From Burkholderia pseudomultivorans (GTDB lineage Bacteria > Pseudomonadota > Gammaproteobacteria > Burkholderiales > Burkholderiaceae): DNA of 64,000 nt. The DNA is taken from positions 1 through 64,000 of the forward strand of contig NZ_CABVPP010000036.1 of assembly GCF_902499075.1 (NCBI RefSeq). The letters run 5' to 3'. Shown here piece after piece: positions 7,927-17,378 of the stretch. How positions within the stretch are numbered: the stretch's first letter is position 1; the number at the start of each line of letters is the position of its first letter. A program made the translations under genes and the position numbers. The notes under the pieces are model-generated. The model was not told where the DNA came from. It ran no database searches and saw only the letters and a program-made list of their open reading frames with translations.

Positions 7927-8981
7927 CGACCACCCGCACCCAACCCAGCCCGGCGCTCGGCTGGATGACCTTCCTGCTGATCGCGGTCGCAGGACTGTTC
8001 TACGTGAAATGGTTTCCGTACTACAACAAGGCATTCGTCGCGGCCGAGCACCATTCGATCGGCCAGTCGATCCTGATGGGCACGTCGGCGACGGCGCCCG
8101 AGCCGTCGCTGAAGGCTGCGCTCGATTACGCATGGGCGTACGGCAAGGCGATCTGGCAGGCGATGGTGCTCGGCCTGCTGCTCGGCTCGGCCGTGCAGGC
8201 GCTGCTGCCGGCGCACTGGGTCGCACGCGTGCTGGGCCGCACCGGTTTCGGCAGCGTCGCCGCGGGCGGCCTGCTGTCGCTGCCCGGCATGATGTGCACC
8301 TGCTGCGCGGCGCCCGTCGTCGCGGGCCTGCGGGCGCGGCACGCGTCGCCGGGCGGCGCGGTCGCGTTCTGGCTCGGCAACACGGTGCTGAACCCGGCCG
8401 CGCTGGTGTTCATGGGCTTCGTGCTCGGCTGGCACTGGAGCGCGCTGCGGCTCGTGCTCGGCGTCGCGATGGTGTTCGGGATCGGCTATCTGCTGAATCG
8501 CATCGCGCGTCCGGAAGATCGCAGCATCGACGATGCGCAGCTCGCGGCACTGGCCGCCGAGCAGGCCGCGGCCGGCAATCCGTTCGTGCGCTGGATCAAG
8601 CTGCTCGCACGGATGGCCGTGCGACTCGTCCCGGAGTACATCGTGCTGGTGCTGCTGCTCGGCGCCGCGCGCGCGTGGCTGTTTCCGCACATCGGTCCGG
8701 ACATCGGCAATCACCTCGGCTGGATCGTCGCGTTCGCGGTCGCAGGCATGCTGTTCGTGATCCCGACGGCGGGCGAGGTGCCGATCATCCAGGCGATGCT
8801 GTCGCTCGGCATGGGCGTCGGCCCGGCCGCGGCGTTGCTGATGACGCTGCCGCCGATCAGCGTGCCGTCGATCGCGATGCTCGCGCGTTCGTTCAAGCCG
8901 TACATGCTGGCGATCGTCGCGGTCCTGGTCGTCGCGTTCGGGATCGCGAGCGGGCTGCTCGCGGTCGCGTTCGGGTTCTGA
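7923..8981 (+). CDS. ArsP/YraQ-like permease (former DUF318, UPF0718)
   Basis: A 352-residue polytopic inner-membrane protein with about eight to ten hydrophobic segments arranged as two similar halves. Visible family features are M-M-C-T-C-C-A-A-P-V at about residues 123-132 with adjacent cysteines, then W-L-G-N-T-V-L-N-P-A, and in the second half I-P-T-A-G-E-V-P-I. Some members of this family export organoarsenicals; most are uncharacterised. The gene overlaps mnmH by 4 bp, so the pair is co-translated, and a link with selenium or sulfur handling is an attractive but unproven idea. Nothing in the protein itself identifies the substrate. Confidence 0.7.
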   Translation: MTTTRTQPSPALGWMTFLLIAVAGLFYVKWFPYYNKAFVAAEHHSIGQSILMGTSATAPEPSLKAALDYAWAYGKAIWQAMVLGLLLGSAVQALLPAHWVARVLGRTGFGSVAAGGLLSLPGMMCTCCAAPVVAGLRARHASPGGAVAFWLGNTVLNPAALVFMGFVLGWHWSALRLVLGVAMVFGIGYLLNRIARPEDRSIDDAQLAALAAEQAAAGNPFVRWIKLLARMAVRLVPEYIVLVLLLGAARAWLFPHIGPDIGNHLGWIVAFAVAGMLFVIPTAGEVPIIQAMLSLGMGVGPAAALLMTLPPISVPSIAMLARSFKPYMLAIVAVLVVAFGIASGLLAVAFGF

Positions 8982-9200
8982 CCGACCGGCACGGGTGCGG
9001 CGTTCGCCGGGCGCAGGCCGGTCGATCCGGTTGGCGCGCGCGGCCGTCAAGCGGGGCGGGGTGCTCCGCTGTCGATGCCGCTGCGGGCGCGGGCGAGCGG
9101 CCGCTCGTGTCGTCCGGCCGGCCCGCCTGGCCGTTATATTCATCCGGCGCCGCCGTTTTGCGCGTGCGGCGCCCTTTACAAGAAGCAAACAGGAAAACGC

Positions 9201-9623
9201 ATGTCCCAACCGAAGATTCATCCTCGACTTGAAAAGGCGCTGACGCGCGGCGATCTCGCGATTCGTCAGGCCAATTCCGCGCGCGCGACCGCCGTGCTGA
9301 GCGCGCTCGGCACGATGATCGTCGAGGCGTCTGCGACGATCGGCGTCGAGGCCAGCATCGACATTCCGCAGGGCGATCGCATTTACGACCCGGTCAACGG
9401 CCTGTGGCCGCAGAAAATGCTGGTGTCATTCGACGGCCCGGTCGAGGATGCCGATGCGGAAGAGCTGCGCACCGTCTATCTGGTCGCCGACGATCCGGGC
9501 ACGCAGTTCCGCGTCGAATGGCATCGTGCGGACGGCAAGCTCGGCCGCCACGAAGGCGGGCCGCTCGCGACCGTCGCATTCCTGACCGACGTCGAGATTC
9601 CGTGGAGCGACGACGACGAATAA
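9201..9623 (+). CDS. conserved-looking hypothetical protein
   Basis: A 140-residue soluble protein that I do not assign to a family. It opens with a helix-rich part (about residues 8-45), followed by a segment with alternating hydrophobic residues that looks like beta strands, and an acidic end S-D-D-D-E. There is no signal peptide or membrane segment. The ATG at 9201 follows AGGAAAAC at a proper ribosome-site distance; the frame upstream is Arg/Pro-rich and looks non-coding. It is convergent with the nodJ-type gene, with a small GCGACGAC/GTCGTCGC inverted repeat across its stop codon. Confidence 0.6.
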   Translation: MSQPKIHPRLEKALTRGDLAIRQANSARATAVLSALGTMIVEASATIGVEASIDIPQGDRIYDPVNGLWPQKMLVSFDGPVEDADAEELRTVYLVADDPGTQFRVEWHRADGKLGRHEGGPLATVAFLTDVEIPWSDDDE

Positions 9624-9669
9624 CGTCGTCGCGCAGTACGAATGAAGCTGGCGCCGCGCGCGCCGGTGG

Positions 9670-10503
9670 TCAGCGCATCAGCCGGCGCCGGAACAGCCAC
9701 GCGCACAGCAGGAACCCGCCGACCGCGTAGCCGGCGAGCACGGCGACGTGCAGGCCGACGTCGGCTGCCGGCCGGCCAAGCATTGCGGGCCGGATCAATT
9801 CGACCGCGTGCGCGAGCGGCAGTGCATGCGCTGCGTGCTGCGCGAGCGGCGGCAGTTGCGTGATCGGGAAGAACACGCCCGACAGCAGCAGCATCGGCGT
9901 CAGCACGAGCGTCTGATAGAACATGAAGAAGTCGTAGGACGGCGCGAGCGCCGTGACGATCATCGCGACGCTCGCGAACGCGAGGCCCGCGAGCGCGATC
10001 ACGGGCAGCACCGCGAGCATCGACGGAAACCGCGCATAGCCGAGTGCGCCCGCGACGAGCATGATTGCGACGCCCGACAGCAGCGCCTTGCTGGCGGCCC
10101 ACGCGATCTCGCCGAGCACGACGTCGCCGAGCGCGAGCGGCGTGTGCATGATTGCTTCCCACGTGCGCTGCACGTGCATCCGCGAAAAACCCGAATACAT
10201 CGACTCGAAGCTTGCGGACATCATCACGCTGGATCCGACCGTGCCGGCTGCGAGAAACGCGATGTACGACACGCCGTCGACATGGCCGAGCATCAGCCCG
10301 AGCCCGAAACCCAGCCCGAACAGATAGATCATCGGATCCGCGAGATTGCCGAACATCGACGCGAGCGCGAGCTTGCGCCAGACGAGATAGTTACGGCGCC
10401 ACACGGCGATCCAGTTGGTCGCGTTCGCAGGCAGCGCCAGCGCGAAGCGCGACTCGCGCGGTGGGGCGCTGTGCGCGGCGGCGGAATAGTTGCGTACGTC
10501 CAT
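9670..10503 (-). CDS. nodJ: NodJ-type ABC-2 exporter permease
   Basis: A 277-residue membrane protein with six hydrophobic segments, matching the NodJ/ABC-2 permease family. Family blocks such as F-G-L-G-F-G-L-G in the first half and the long central [13 protein letters not shown] segment are visible. It begins 6 bp after the end of the ATPase gene, so the two form an operon and one exporter. In rhizobia NodIJ exports lipochito-oligosaccharide Nod factors; related pairs are common in Betaproteobacteria with no nodulation genes, where the substrate is unknown. No nod genes are seen here, so a different exported compound, perhaps a polysaccharide or lipid, is likely. Confidence 0.8.
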   Translation of the reverse strand: MDVRNYSAAAHSAPPRESRFALALPANATNWIAVWRRNYLVWRKLALASMFGNLADPMIYLFGLGFGLGLMLGHVDGVSYIAFLAAGTVGSSVMMSASFESMYSGFSRMHVQRTWEAIMHTPLALGDVVLGEIAWAASKALLSGVAIMLVAGALGYARFPSMLAVLPVIALAGLAFASVAMIVTALAPSYDFFMFYQTLVLTPMLLLSGVFFPITQLPPLAQHAAHALPLAHAVELIRPAMLGRPAADVGLHVAVLAGYAVGGFLLCAWLFRRRLMR

Positions 10504-10509
10504 GGTCGA

Positions 10510-11424
10510 TCAGTCCTGCATGTCGCGGCCGGTGAGCCGCAGGAACACGTCCTCCAGATTGGCCGGACGATGCAGATAGCGCAATCCCGCGCGACCCTTG
10601 ATTCGCGCGCTGAGCGGCTCGGGGTCGTTCACGTAGCAGAACAGCGTCTCGCCGCTGATTTCGGTGCGCTGCGCGAGCGGGGCGAGTTCGTCGCGCAGCG
10701 CGGCCGGGTCCGGCCCGTAGATCTCGATCACGTCGCAGCCGATTTCCGACTCGATCAGCGCGTGCGGCGCGCCCTCGGCGATCTTGCGGCCTTCCTCGAT
10801 CACGCAGAGCCGGTCGCACAGACGTTCGGCTTCCTCCATGAAATGCGTGGTGATCAGGATCGTCTTGCCGCGCGCGAGCAGCGAGCGCAGCCGTTCCCAC
10901 ATCAGGTGCCGCGCCTGCGGGTCGAGACCCGTCGTCGGTTCGTCGAGCACCAGCACGTCGGGATCGTTGACGAGCGCGCGCGCGAGCGTGAGACGGCGCT
11001 TCATGCCGCCGGACAGTTCGCTCACCTTCGCATCGGCCTTGTTCTCGAGTTTCGCGAATTCGAGCAGCGGCTGCACGAGGGCACGCGCGGCCTGTGCCGA
11101 CATCCCGAAATAGCGGCTGAACACGAGCAGGTTCTCGCGAACCGTGAAGTCGGGGTCGAGATTGTCGAACTGCGGGACGACACCGACGCGCCGGCGTGCA
11201 TGCCGCGCGCGCGCCGGCACCGGTTCGCCGCACAGCGAAATGGCGCCCGCGTCGGGATGCGCGAGGCCGAGCAGCATCTTCAGCGTCGTGGTCTTGCCGG
11301 CGCCGTTCGGCCCGAGCAGGCCATAGCATTCGCCGACCTGCACATGGAAGGACAGGCCGTTGACGACGAGCTTGTCGCCATAGCGCTTTTCGACGTTGCG
11401 GAAATCGATCGGTGCGACGGACAT
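10510..11424 (-). CDS. nodI: NodI-type ABC transporter ATP-binding protein
   Basis: A 304-residue cytoplasmic ATPase of the DRA/NodI group. Walker [10 protein letters not shown] lies at about residues 39-47, the signature L-S-G-G-M-K-R-R-L in the middle, and Walker [13 protein letters not shown] just after, followed by the H-loop H-F-M-E-E-A-E. The C-terminal region after about residue 215 is the extra domain found in NodI/DrrA-type exporters. It is the first gene of a two-gene unit with the permease. The ATG at 11424 puts the start shortly before the domain. It is divergent from a universal stress protein gene. Confidence 0.85.
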   Translation of the reverse strand: MSVAPIDFRNVEKRYGDKLVVNGLSFHVQVGECYGLLGPNGAGKTTTLKMLLGLAHPDAGAISLCGEPVPARARHARRRVGVVPQFDNLDPDFTVRENLLVFSRYFGMSAQAARALVQPLLEFAKLENKADAKVSELSGGMKRRLTLARALVNDPDVLVLDEPTTGLDPQARHLMWERLRSLLARGKTILITTHFMEEAERLCDRLCVIEEGRKIAEGAPHALIESEIGCDVIEIYGPDPAALRDELAPLAQRTEISGETLFCYVNDPEPLSARIKGRAGLRYLHRPANLEDVFLRLTGRDMQD

Positions 11425-11760
11425 GGAAGATGAGTGTTGGATGCGGGCGGCATGCTGCTGCCGAATGCGAGCCGGCGCGAACGGATCGGGCGAACGCGTG
11501 TCAGACGGGCATGACCGAGGCGAACGATCGCGATGCCGGTTCGCATGCTGCGGGACGGCGGCACGAACGGGCCATTCTAGTGCATCGCCCGCATCCGTTC
11601 AGCGCATCTGCGCGCGAAACGGTGCATGCGCGCCGGACCGTGCACTGCATCATCGCGTGCGCGCCGTGCGCGGCGCATCAGCGTTTTCCATCCCTTGCGT
11701 CCTGAATTGCGGCGCACCATGATGAAGGCGTAGGGTTCGTTGTCGCGATAGGGAGGTTTC
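11425..11760. other. divergent intergenic region between nodI and the stress protein gene
   Basis: A 336-bp gap that must hold the start signals for both neighbours. The only clear site is the GGGAGG ribosome site at 11751-11756 before the ATG at 11761. I see no convincing -35/-10 pair, no strong inverted repeat and no RNA gene. A short antisense frame that overlaps the stress-protein ribosome site is listed under rejected items. Confidence 0.4.
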
Positions 11761-12258
11761 ATGGCTAGCTACAACAAGATTTTGCTGTGCTACGACGGCA
11801 CGCTCGAAGGGCGCAAGGCCCTGCGCTGCGGCGCCAATCTCGCACTGGACCTGAAGGCCGAAACGCACCTGCTGTCGGTGGTCGACATGCGCTCGAGCAT
11901 CGCGCAGAGCGCAGGGCTGCTGACCGACGTCGCATGCGGCCGTTTCGAGGAAACCGCCCGGGAAATCCTGCAGGAAGGCGTGAACTGGCTGCGCGAGCGC
12001 GGCGTGCAGGCCGAAGGCCATTTCGCGTTCGGCTATCCGATCGACGAAATCGCGAATCTCGCGACCGAACTGAAGGTCGACCTGGTCGTCGTCGGCCATC
12101 GGTGCCGCAGCGGGCTGTCGAGATGGTGGATGGGGTCGGGCAATACGCAGCTGCTCGATCGGGTGAACTGCAGCATCCTGGTGGCGTGCTCGTCCGCTGA
12201 AGAGCAAAAGGCCGAGATCGCACGCGAACGCGAAGCGGCGACCGCAAGCGGCAAATAA
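11761..12258 (+). CDS. universal stress protein (UspA family)
   Basis: A 165-residue cytoplasmic single-domain Usp protein. The N-terminal strand Y-N-K-I-L-L-C-Y-D-G with its acidic residue is typical, and the C-terminal part has the nucleotide-binding pattern V-V-V-G-H-R followed by R-S-G-L-S-R-W-W-M-G-S-G-N, which suggests an ATP-binding member. Length fits one Usp domain plus a short charged tail. A GGGAGG ribosome site precedes the start. It is monocistronic: the next gene is on the opposite strand. Family members are induced by starvation, hypoxia or membrane stress; no specific promoter signal was found here. Confidence 0.85.
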   Translation: MASYNKILLCYDGTLEGRKALRCGANLALDLKAETHLLSVVDMRSSIAQSAGLLTDVACGRFEETAREILQEGVNWLRERGVQAEGHFAFGYPIDEIANLATELKVDLVVVGHRCRSGLSRWWMGSGNTQLLDRVNCSILVACSSAEEQKAEIAREREAATASGK

Positions 12259-12349
12259 GCCCCGATGCAGGATTGAGCGGCGGAGCGCGGCGTTCGGCCG
12301 CGGCGCCGCCGCGCCGACTTGGCCGCTTGCGGAGCGCGGCGAAGCCCGC

Positions 12350-13060
12350 TTACGCGTGCAGGTCGATCGCGGACAGCTTCCACGAGAACAGGCCGAAGCG
12401 GTGGAAGATCGCTGCATAGCGCGTGCCGTCCGCCGTGCGCTGATAGGTCACGACGAACTCGTCGATATTCCGGTAACCGGCGCTCGTTTGCTGCTGGCGC
12501 GGTGCCGCGCCCGGGCTTGCGGGCGCGGGCGCCGGTGCGGACGATGACGCGGTTGTGGTCGCCGTGTTGCTGGCCGGCGCGGCGGCGCTCGCCGGAGGAC
12601 CGGCCGTGCCGGCAGGCGGCGCGGTCGATTCGGCGCCGGGTGTGCCGCCCGGCGGCGGCGCCGACCATTCGGGCGGACGCTCGCCCGGATTGCCGCGCGG
12701 CGGCAATCCGCCCATCAACGCGGCCACGCCTTCCGGCGTCGCATACGCATCGACCAGCGGGCCGATTAATGCGGACCCGATCAACGCCCCGATCGCCGCG
12801 AACGGATTGCCTTTCTTCGCCGCGTCGATCCGGCGCATCAACTCTTCCGTGACCTGCTGCTTCAGGCTGATGCGCAGCGACGGAAAATCGACGTATTCGC
12901 TGACGGCCTGCGCATCCCGCGCATCGATCGCCGATTTCAGGCGACCGAGCGCAACATACGGCGACGCGTACGCATAGCCGATCGCCGCAATGACGACGAT
13001 GGCCATCGCAGCGATCAACAGGGGTTTGAACCGCGATGCGCGGCCCGGAGCTTGCGTCAC
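12350..13060 (-). CDS. DUF2939 family membrane-anchored protein
   Basis: A 236-residue protein with a short basic N-terminus, a single hydrophobic segment (about residues 13-30) and a DUF2939 domain beginning A-S-P-Y-V-A-L-G-R-L-K-S-A-I-D-A-R-D. The domain is typically periplasmic and resembles small envelope proteins of unknown function. Between about residues 120 and 195 lies a Pro/Ala/Ser-rich low-complexity linker, after which a conserved-looking end resumes. The start is GTG at 13060 because GGAGG lies 4 nt upstream; the open frame continues further 5' but overlaps other genes. It is encoded on the same strand as the lexA operon, about 30 bp downstream of the small unknown gene. Confidence 0.7.
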   Translation of the reverse strand: MTQAPGRASRFKPLLIAAMAIVVIAAIGYAYASPYVALGRLKSAIDARDAQAVSEYVDFPSLRISLKQQVTEELMRRIDAAKKGNPFAAIGALIGSALIGPLVDAYATPEGVAALMGGLPPRGNPGERPPEWSAPPPGGTPGAESTAPPAGTAGPPASAAAPASNTATTTASSSAPAPAPASPGAAPRQQQTSAGYRNIDEFVVTYQRTADGTRYAAIFHRFGLFSWKLSAIDLHA

Positions 13061-13089
13061 GATACCTCCGAAGCGGGACTGTTCCGCAA

Positions 13090-13425
13090 TCAGAGACCGC
13101 CTTGCGCGGCAGAACGTTCCTCGGCAATGCAGCGGTCGATCATCCGGCACACGGCGTCGATCGTGCCGACCATGATCAGCCGCGAGCGGCCGTGATAGAC
13201 GCGCACCGGCGCGCGGCGCGCCGGTTCCGCATGATTCAGGCCGGCGTTCAGCGACACCCGCGCGAAGGCGGGCAGCGCCGACGGCAGCAGCGACGCCTGC
13301 CGTTCGACTGCGACTTCTTGGCCGGCGGGCGCCGCAGCGGTGAGCGGCGCGCAGGGCGTGCGGCCGCGCAGATGACGCAGGCGACCGAATTGACGGAAAG
13401 GCAGCAGGCGGGCAAGGCGTTCCAT
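13090..13425 (-). CDS. small unknown protein co-transcribed with lexA
   Basis: A 111-residue basic protein, first seen 27 bp after the lexA stop codon on the same strand, with an AGGAGA ribosome site directly before its ATG. It should therefore be expressed with lexA from the same SOS-controlled promoter. I do not recognise the family. There is no membrane segment; the N-terminus is Arg/Leu-rich and the C-terminal half has a mixed alpha/beta look with two cysteines (C-R-M-I-D-R-C). In other bacteria the gene after lexA is often a division inhibitor (sulA) or imuA, but no motif of either is visible here, so that remains only a positional comparison. Confidence 0.65.
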   Translation of the reverse strand: MERLARLLPFRQFGRLRHLRGRTPCAPLTAAAPAGQEVAVERQASLLPSALPAFARVSLNAGLNHAEPARRAPVRVYHGRSRLIMVGTIDAVCRMIDRCIAEERSAAQGGL

Positions 13426-13452
13426 GATGTTCTCCTGAGCGAGACGGATGGG

Positions 13453-14100
13453 TCAGAGTTCGCCCGAGCGGATCAGCCCGACGGCGATGCCTTCCAGCGC
13501 GAATTCCGCACTGCCGGCCTTGACGAAGATGTTTTCGTAATCGGGGTTTTCCGCGATCAACTCGAGGCCGCCCGGCCGGCGCATCAGGCGCTTGACCGTG
13601 ACGTCGTCGCCCAGGCGCGCGACGATGATCTGCCCGTCCTTCGCTTCCGTGCGCTTCTGCACCGCGAGGAGGTCGCCGTCGAGAATGCCGGCGTCGCGCA
13701 TCGACAGGCCGCGCACTTTCAGCAGGTAGTCGGGCTTGCTGGAGAACAGCGCGGGATCGCACGCGTAATGCTGCGAGATGTGCTCCTGCGCGAGGATCGG
13801 GCTACCGGCCGCGACGCGGCCGACCAGCGGCAGCGACAACTGCATCAGCCCGGCGTGCGGCAGCGTGAACTGGTGCGGCGCGTCGTCGATGCCGAGCAGG
13901 CGGATGCCGCGCGACGCGCCGGCGGCCAGCTCGATCACGCCCTTGCGCGCAAGCGCCCGGAGGTGCTCCTCGGCCGCGTTCGGCGAACTGAAACCCAGCT
14001 CGGCCGCGATCTCGGCGCGGGTGGGGGGGAATCCGGAGCGCTCGATCGCGCGGCGGATCAAGTCGAACACTTGCTGCTGGCGGGCGGTGAGTTTGGTCAT
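13453..14100 (-). CDS. lexA: LexA, SOS-response repressor
   Basis: A 215-residue repressor that binds SOS boxes and self-cleaves when RecA-ssDNA filaments form. The N-terminal winged helix-turn-helix covers about residues 1-65 ([16 protein letters not shown]). The cleavage site is Ala98-Gly99 in R-V-A-A-G-S, and the Ser133/Lys170 catalytic dyad sits in G-L-S-M-R-D and V-T-V-K-R-L. Length is normal. Two SOS boxes lie directly upstream, indicating autoregulation. A small unknown gene follows in the same operon. The gene is divergent from the sulfate uptake operon. Confidence 0.97.
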   Translation of the reverse strand: MTKLTARQQQVFDLIRRAIERSGFPPTRAEIAAELGFSSPNAAEEHLRALARKGVIELAAGASRGIRLLGIDDAPHQFTLPHAGLMQLSLPLVGRVAAGSPILAQEHISQHYACDPALFSSKPDYLLKVRGLSMRDAGILDGDLLAVQKRTEAKDGQIIVARLGDDVTVKRLMRRPGGLELIAENPDYENIFVKAGSAEFALEGIAVGLIRSGEL

Positions 14101-14107
14101 GGTTCAA

Positions 14108-14143
14108 CTGTATGGATAGACAGTGAGCTGTATTTTTATACAG
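14108..14143 (-). promoter_or_regulatory. two tandem SOS (LexA) boxes controlling lexA
   Basis: CTGTATGGATAGACAG at 14108-14123 and CTGTATTTTTATACAG at 14128-14143 both match the CTGT-N8-ACAG consensus; the second is almost a perfect palindrome. They begin 7 bp before the lexA start codon and are separated by 4 bp, so their centres are 20 bp apart, about two helical turns. This fits cooperative binding of two LexA dimers and tight autoregulation. Confidence 0.92.
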
Positions 14144-14372
14144 TACTTCGCGAATTTCAAGTGTTACGTGAAGTTCGACGCGATCGCGCCGGTTCCGATG
14201 CAATTTGGCGACGCCCGGACGCCGGTTTATCCGCCGCAACCGTCCATCCGTGCTGCGTTAGCACTTTTGAGTATTAAAAAATGAGGAACGATTATTTTTA
14301 ATCATGTAACCCGTTCGATAGACTGGCCCGACATCGCAATACCGACTACACGACAACACTGGAGAACCAAGG

Positions 14373-15410
14373 ATGGTGAAGCGCACGACGGGGCTGGCGA
14401 GCGGGGTGGGCCGCTTGATCGCAACACTCGCGCTGGGCGCGGCGGCGGTGCTGGGCGCCGCGACGCACGCGCAGGCCGATACGACGTTCCTGAACGTGTC
14501 GTACGACCCGACACGCGAGCTGTACCAGGATTTCAATCAGGCGTTCGGCAAGGAGTGGAAGGCGAAGACCGGCGAGACGGTCAACTTCAAGCAGTCGCAC
14601 GGCGGCTCGGGCGCGCAGGCGCGCTCGGTGCTCGACGGCCTGCAGGCCGACGTCGTGACGCTCGCGCTGGCCTACGACATCGACGCGCTCGCGAACAAGG
14701 GGCTCGTGAACAAGGACTGGCAGAAGCGGCTGCCCGACAACGCGTCGCCGTACACGTCGACGATCGTGTTCCTCGTGCGCAAGGGCAATCCGAAGGGCAT
14801 CAAGGACTGGGACGACCTGACCAAGCCCGGCGTGTCGATCGTCACGCCGAACCCGAAGACCTCGGGCGGCGCGCGCTGGAACTACCTGGCCGCATGGGCG
14901 TACGCGGTGCACAAGCCGGGCGGCAACGAGCAGACCGCGAAGGAATTCGTCACGAAGCTGTACAAGAACGCGGGCGTGCTCGATTCGGGCGCGCGCGGCG
15001 CGACGACGAGCTTCGTGCAGCGCGGGATCGGCGACGTGCTGATCGCATGGGAGAACGAGGCGTTCCTGTCGATCAAGGAGTTCGGCCCCGACAAGTTCGA
15101 GATCGTCGTGCCGTCGGTCAGCATCCTGGCCGAGCCGCCGGTCGCGGTGGTCGACAAGGTGGTCGACAAGAAGGGCACGCGCAAGCTGGCCGAGGCCTAC
15201 CTGAACTTCCTGTACAGCCCGCAGGGCCAGGAGATCGCGGCGCGCAACTACTACCGGCCGCGCTCGAAGAACGTGCCGGCGGAGCTGACCAAGCAGTTCC
15301 CGAAGCTGAAGCTGTACACGGTCGACGATACGTTCGGCGGCTGGACGAATGCGCAGAAGACGCATTTCGCGGATGGCGGCGTGTTCGACTCGATCTACAA
15401 GCCGCAGTAA
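14373..15410 (+). CDS. sbp: periplasmic sulfate/thiosulfate-binding protein
   Basis: A 345-residue binding protein that delivers sulfate (possibly thiosulfate) to the CysTWA importer. The first 33 or so residues form a signal peptide ending A-T-H-A-Q-A, and the mature protein starts with the family block [15 protein letters not shown]. Oxyanion-binding regions [11 protein letters not shown] and R-G-A-T-T-S-F-V are visible. It is the first gene of sbp-cysT-cysW-cysA-cysB. Ribosome site AAGGATG-like sequence precedes the ATG. The AT-rich upstream DNA (14265-14330) is the probable CysB-activated promoter. Whether sulfate or thiosulfate is preferred cannot be told. Confidence 0.92.
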   Translation: MVKRTTGLASGVGRLIATLALGAAAVLGAATHAQADTTFLNVSYDPTRELYQDFNQAFGKEWKAKTGETVNFKQSHGGSGAQARSVLDGLQADVVTLALAYDIDALANKGLVNKDWQKRLPDNASPYTSTIVFLVRKGNPKGIKDWDDLTKPGVSIVTPNPKTSGGARWNYLAAWAYAVHKPGGNEQTAKEFVTKLYKNAGVLDSGARGATTSFVQRGIGDVLIAWENEAFLSIKEFGPDKFEIVVPSVSILAEPPVAVVDKVVDKKGTRKLAEAYLNFLYSPQGQEIAARNYYRPRSKNVPAELTKQFPKLKLYTVDDTFGGWTNAQKTHFADGGVFDSIYKPQ

Positions 15411-15423
15411 CGCCATAACGACA

Positions 15424-15484
15424 GCGGCGCGCCACGACAGCGCGCCGCATTGCCGCCGCCGCCGGCGCGACCTGTCGCGCCGGC
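15424..15484 (+). terminator. two intercistronic hairpins between sbp and cysT
   Basis: Two strong inverted repeats occupy the 117-bp gap: 9-bp arms at 15424-15432 and 15440-15448, and 11-bp arms at 15461-15471 and 15474-15484 with a 2-nt spacer. No T-run follows. Such structures after a binding-protein gene typically protect its mRNA and reduce read-through, so the binding protein can be made in excess over the membrane components. That function is inferred here. Confidence 0.55.
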
Positions 15485-15527
15485 GTTCGCGCCGGACCCG
15501 TGTGAATCGACCCAGCAAGAGCATCCG

Positions 15528-16421
15528 ATGAGTACGTACACCTTTCGCAAGCCGAGCGCGCTGCCCGGTTTCGGCGTGACGCTCGGCATCACGGTGGCCT
15601 ATCTGAGCCTCGTGGTGCTTATTCCGCTTGCCGCCACGTTCCTGAAGACCGCGACGCTGTCGTGGGACCAGTTCGTCACCGCCGTCACGTCGCCGCGCGT
15701 GCTCGCGTCGTACCGGCTGACGTTTTCCGCGGCGCTCGGCGGCGCGCTGATCAACGCGGTATTCGGCTTTCTGGTCGCGTGGGTGCTGGTGCGCTACACG
15801 TTCCCGTTCAAGCGCATCGTCGACGCGATCGTCGACCTGCCGTTCGCGCTGCCGACCTCGGTCGCCGGCATTTCGCTCGCGGCCGTCTATGCGACCAACG
15901 GCTGGGTCGGCCAGTATCTCGCGCCGCTCGGCATCAAGATCGCGTTCACGCCGGCCGGCGTGCTGGTCGCGCTGACCTTCATCGGGCTGCCGTTCGTCGT
16001 GCGTACCGTGCAGCCGGTGCTCGAGGATTTCGAGCGCGAGCAGGAGGAGGCCGCCGCGTGCCTCGGCGCGTCGCGCTGGCTGACGTTTCGCCGCGTCGTG
16101 CTGCCGGCCGTGCTGCCGGCGCTGCTCACCGGCTTCGCGCTCGCGTTCGCGCGTGCGCTCGGCGAGTACGGATCGGTGATCTTCATCGCGGGCAACGTGC
16201 CGATGAAATCCGAAATCACCTCGCTGCTGATCATCACGAAGCTCGAGCAGTACGACTACGCGGGCGCGACCGCGCTCGCGGTCGTGATGCTGGTCGTGTC
16301 GTTCCTGATGCTGCTGCTGATCAATTCGCTGCAGTGGTACCTGCAGCGCAGGACCAGCAAGGGCGCAAGCGGGCCCGCGCCCGCGATCGCCGCCACCGCG
16401 ACCGCCGGAGGCCAGCGATGA
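15528..16421 (+). CDS. cysT: sulfate/thiosulfate ABC transporter permease CysT (CysU)
   Basis: A 297-residue inner-membrane protein with about six transmembrane segments. The EAA loop that contacts the ATPase is visible around [18 protein letters not shown] near residue 190, and [22 protein letters not shown] is the usual CysT block. The ATG at 15528 starts at the family N-terminus. Its stop overlaps the cysW start (ATGA). It pairs with CysW to form the membrane pore of the sulfate importer energised by CysA. Confidence 0.94.
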   Translation: MSTYTFRKPSALPGFGVTLGITVAYLSLVVLIPLAATFLKTATLSWDQFVTAVTSPRVLASYRLTFSAALGGALINAVFGFLVAWVLVRYTFPFKRIVDAIVDLPFALPTSVAGISLAAVYATNGWVGQYLAPLGIKIAFTPAGVLVALTFIGLPFVVRTVQPVLEDFEREQEEAAACLGASRWLTFRRVVLPAVLPALLTGFALAFARALGEYGSVIFIAGNVPMKSEITSLLIITKLEQYDYAGATALAVVMLVVSFLMLLLINSLQWYLQRRTSKGASGPAPAIAATATAGGQR

Positions 16422-17365
16422 ACCGGGAGTCTTCCGCCGTGCTGAAAACCCCGTCGTCCGCCGCGCGTGCGCGTGCCGCGAAGCAGCTCGATCCGGTCAG
16501 CGAATCGCGCGTGGTGCGCTGGCTGCTCACCGGCATCGCGCTGGCGTTCCTCGCGTTCTTCCTCGTCGTGCCGCTCGCCGCGGTGTTCGTCGAGGCGCTG
16601 CGCAAGGGCGTCGGCTTCTATCTCGAATCGCTCGCCGACCCGGACGCGTGGGCGGCGATCAAGTTGACGCTCATCGTCGCCGCGATCGCGGTGCCGCTGA
16701 ACCTCGTGTTCGGCGTGTGCGCATCGTGGGCGATCGCGAAATTCGAGTTTCGCGGCAAGGCGCTGCTGACGACGCTGATCGACCTGCCGTTCTCGGTGTC
16801 GCCGGTGATCTCGGGCCTCGTCTACGTGCTGCTGTTCGGCGCACAGGGCTGGCTCGGCCCGTGGCTGCAGGATCACGACGTGCAGATCATCTTCGCGGTG
16901 CCGGGCATCGTGCTCGCGACGATCTTCGTCACGTTCCCGTTCGTCGCGCGCGAGCTGATCCCGCTGATGCAGGCGCAGGGCAGCGACGAGGAAGAGGCCG
17001 CGCGCGTGCTGGGCGCGTCGGGCTGGCAGATCTTCCGCCGCGTGACGCTGCCGAACGTGAAGTGGGGGCTGCTGTACGGCGTGATCCTGTGCAATGCGCG
17101 CGCGATGGGCGAATTCGGCGCGGTGTCGGTCGTGTCCGGCCATATCCGCGGCGTCACCGACACGATGCCGCTGCACGTCGAGATCCTGTACAACGAATAC
17201 AACTTCGCGGCGGCGTTCGCGGTGGCGTCGGTGCTCGCGCTGCTCGCGCTCGTCACGCTCGCGCTGAAGCTGCTCGCCGAGCGCCATCTCGCCGCCGAGC
17301 TGTCCGGCGCGCGCGACGCCGTTCCCGCACATGCCGGCCCTGCGGCCATTTCGTCGAAATCGTAA
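16418..17365 (+). CDS. cysW: sulfate/thiosulfate ABC transporter permease CysW
   Basis: A 315-residue permease, partner of CysT. It has a charged N-terminal tail of about 40 residues, then about six membrane segments. The EAA loop [22 protein letters not shown] lies near residue 200, and [14 protein letters not shown] is the CysW counterpart of the CysT block. The ATG at 16418 overlaps the cysT stop codon by 4 bp; the cysA start follows 13 bp after the end. The Ala-rich C-terminus is short and variable. Confidence 0.94.
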   Translation: MNRESSAVLKTPSSAARARAAKQLDPVSESRVVRWLLTGIALAFLAFFLVVPLAAVFVEALRKGVGFYLESLADPDAWAAIKLTLIVAAIAVPLNLVFGVCASWAIAKFEFRGKALLTTLIDLPFSVSPVISGLVYVLLFGAQGWLGPWLQDHDVQIIFAVPGIVLATIFVTFPFVARELIPLMQAQGSDEEEAARVLGASGWQIFRRVTLPNVKWGLLYGVILCNARAMGEFGAVSVVSGHIRGVTDTMPLHVEILYNEYNFAAAFAVASVLALLALVTLALKLLAERHLAAELSGARDAVPAHAGPAAISSKS

Positions 17366-17378
17366 AGAGGCAACCAGA

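Noticed and set aside
11577-11762. 61-residue minus-strand frame overlapping the stress protein ribosome site
   Set aside because: Overlaps an essential start region of a well-supported gene and becomes an Arg-rich tract after about 30 residues.
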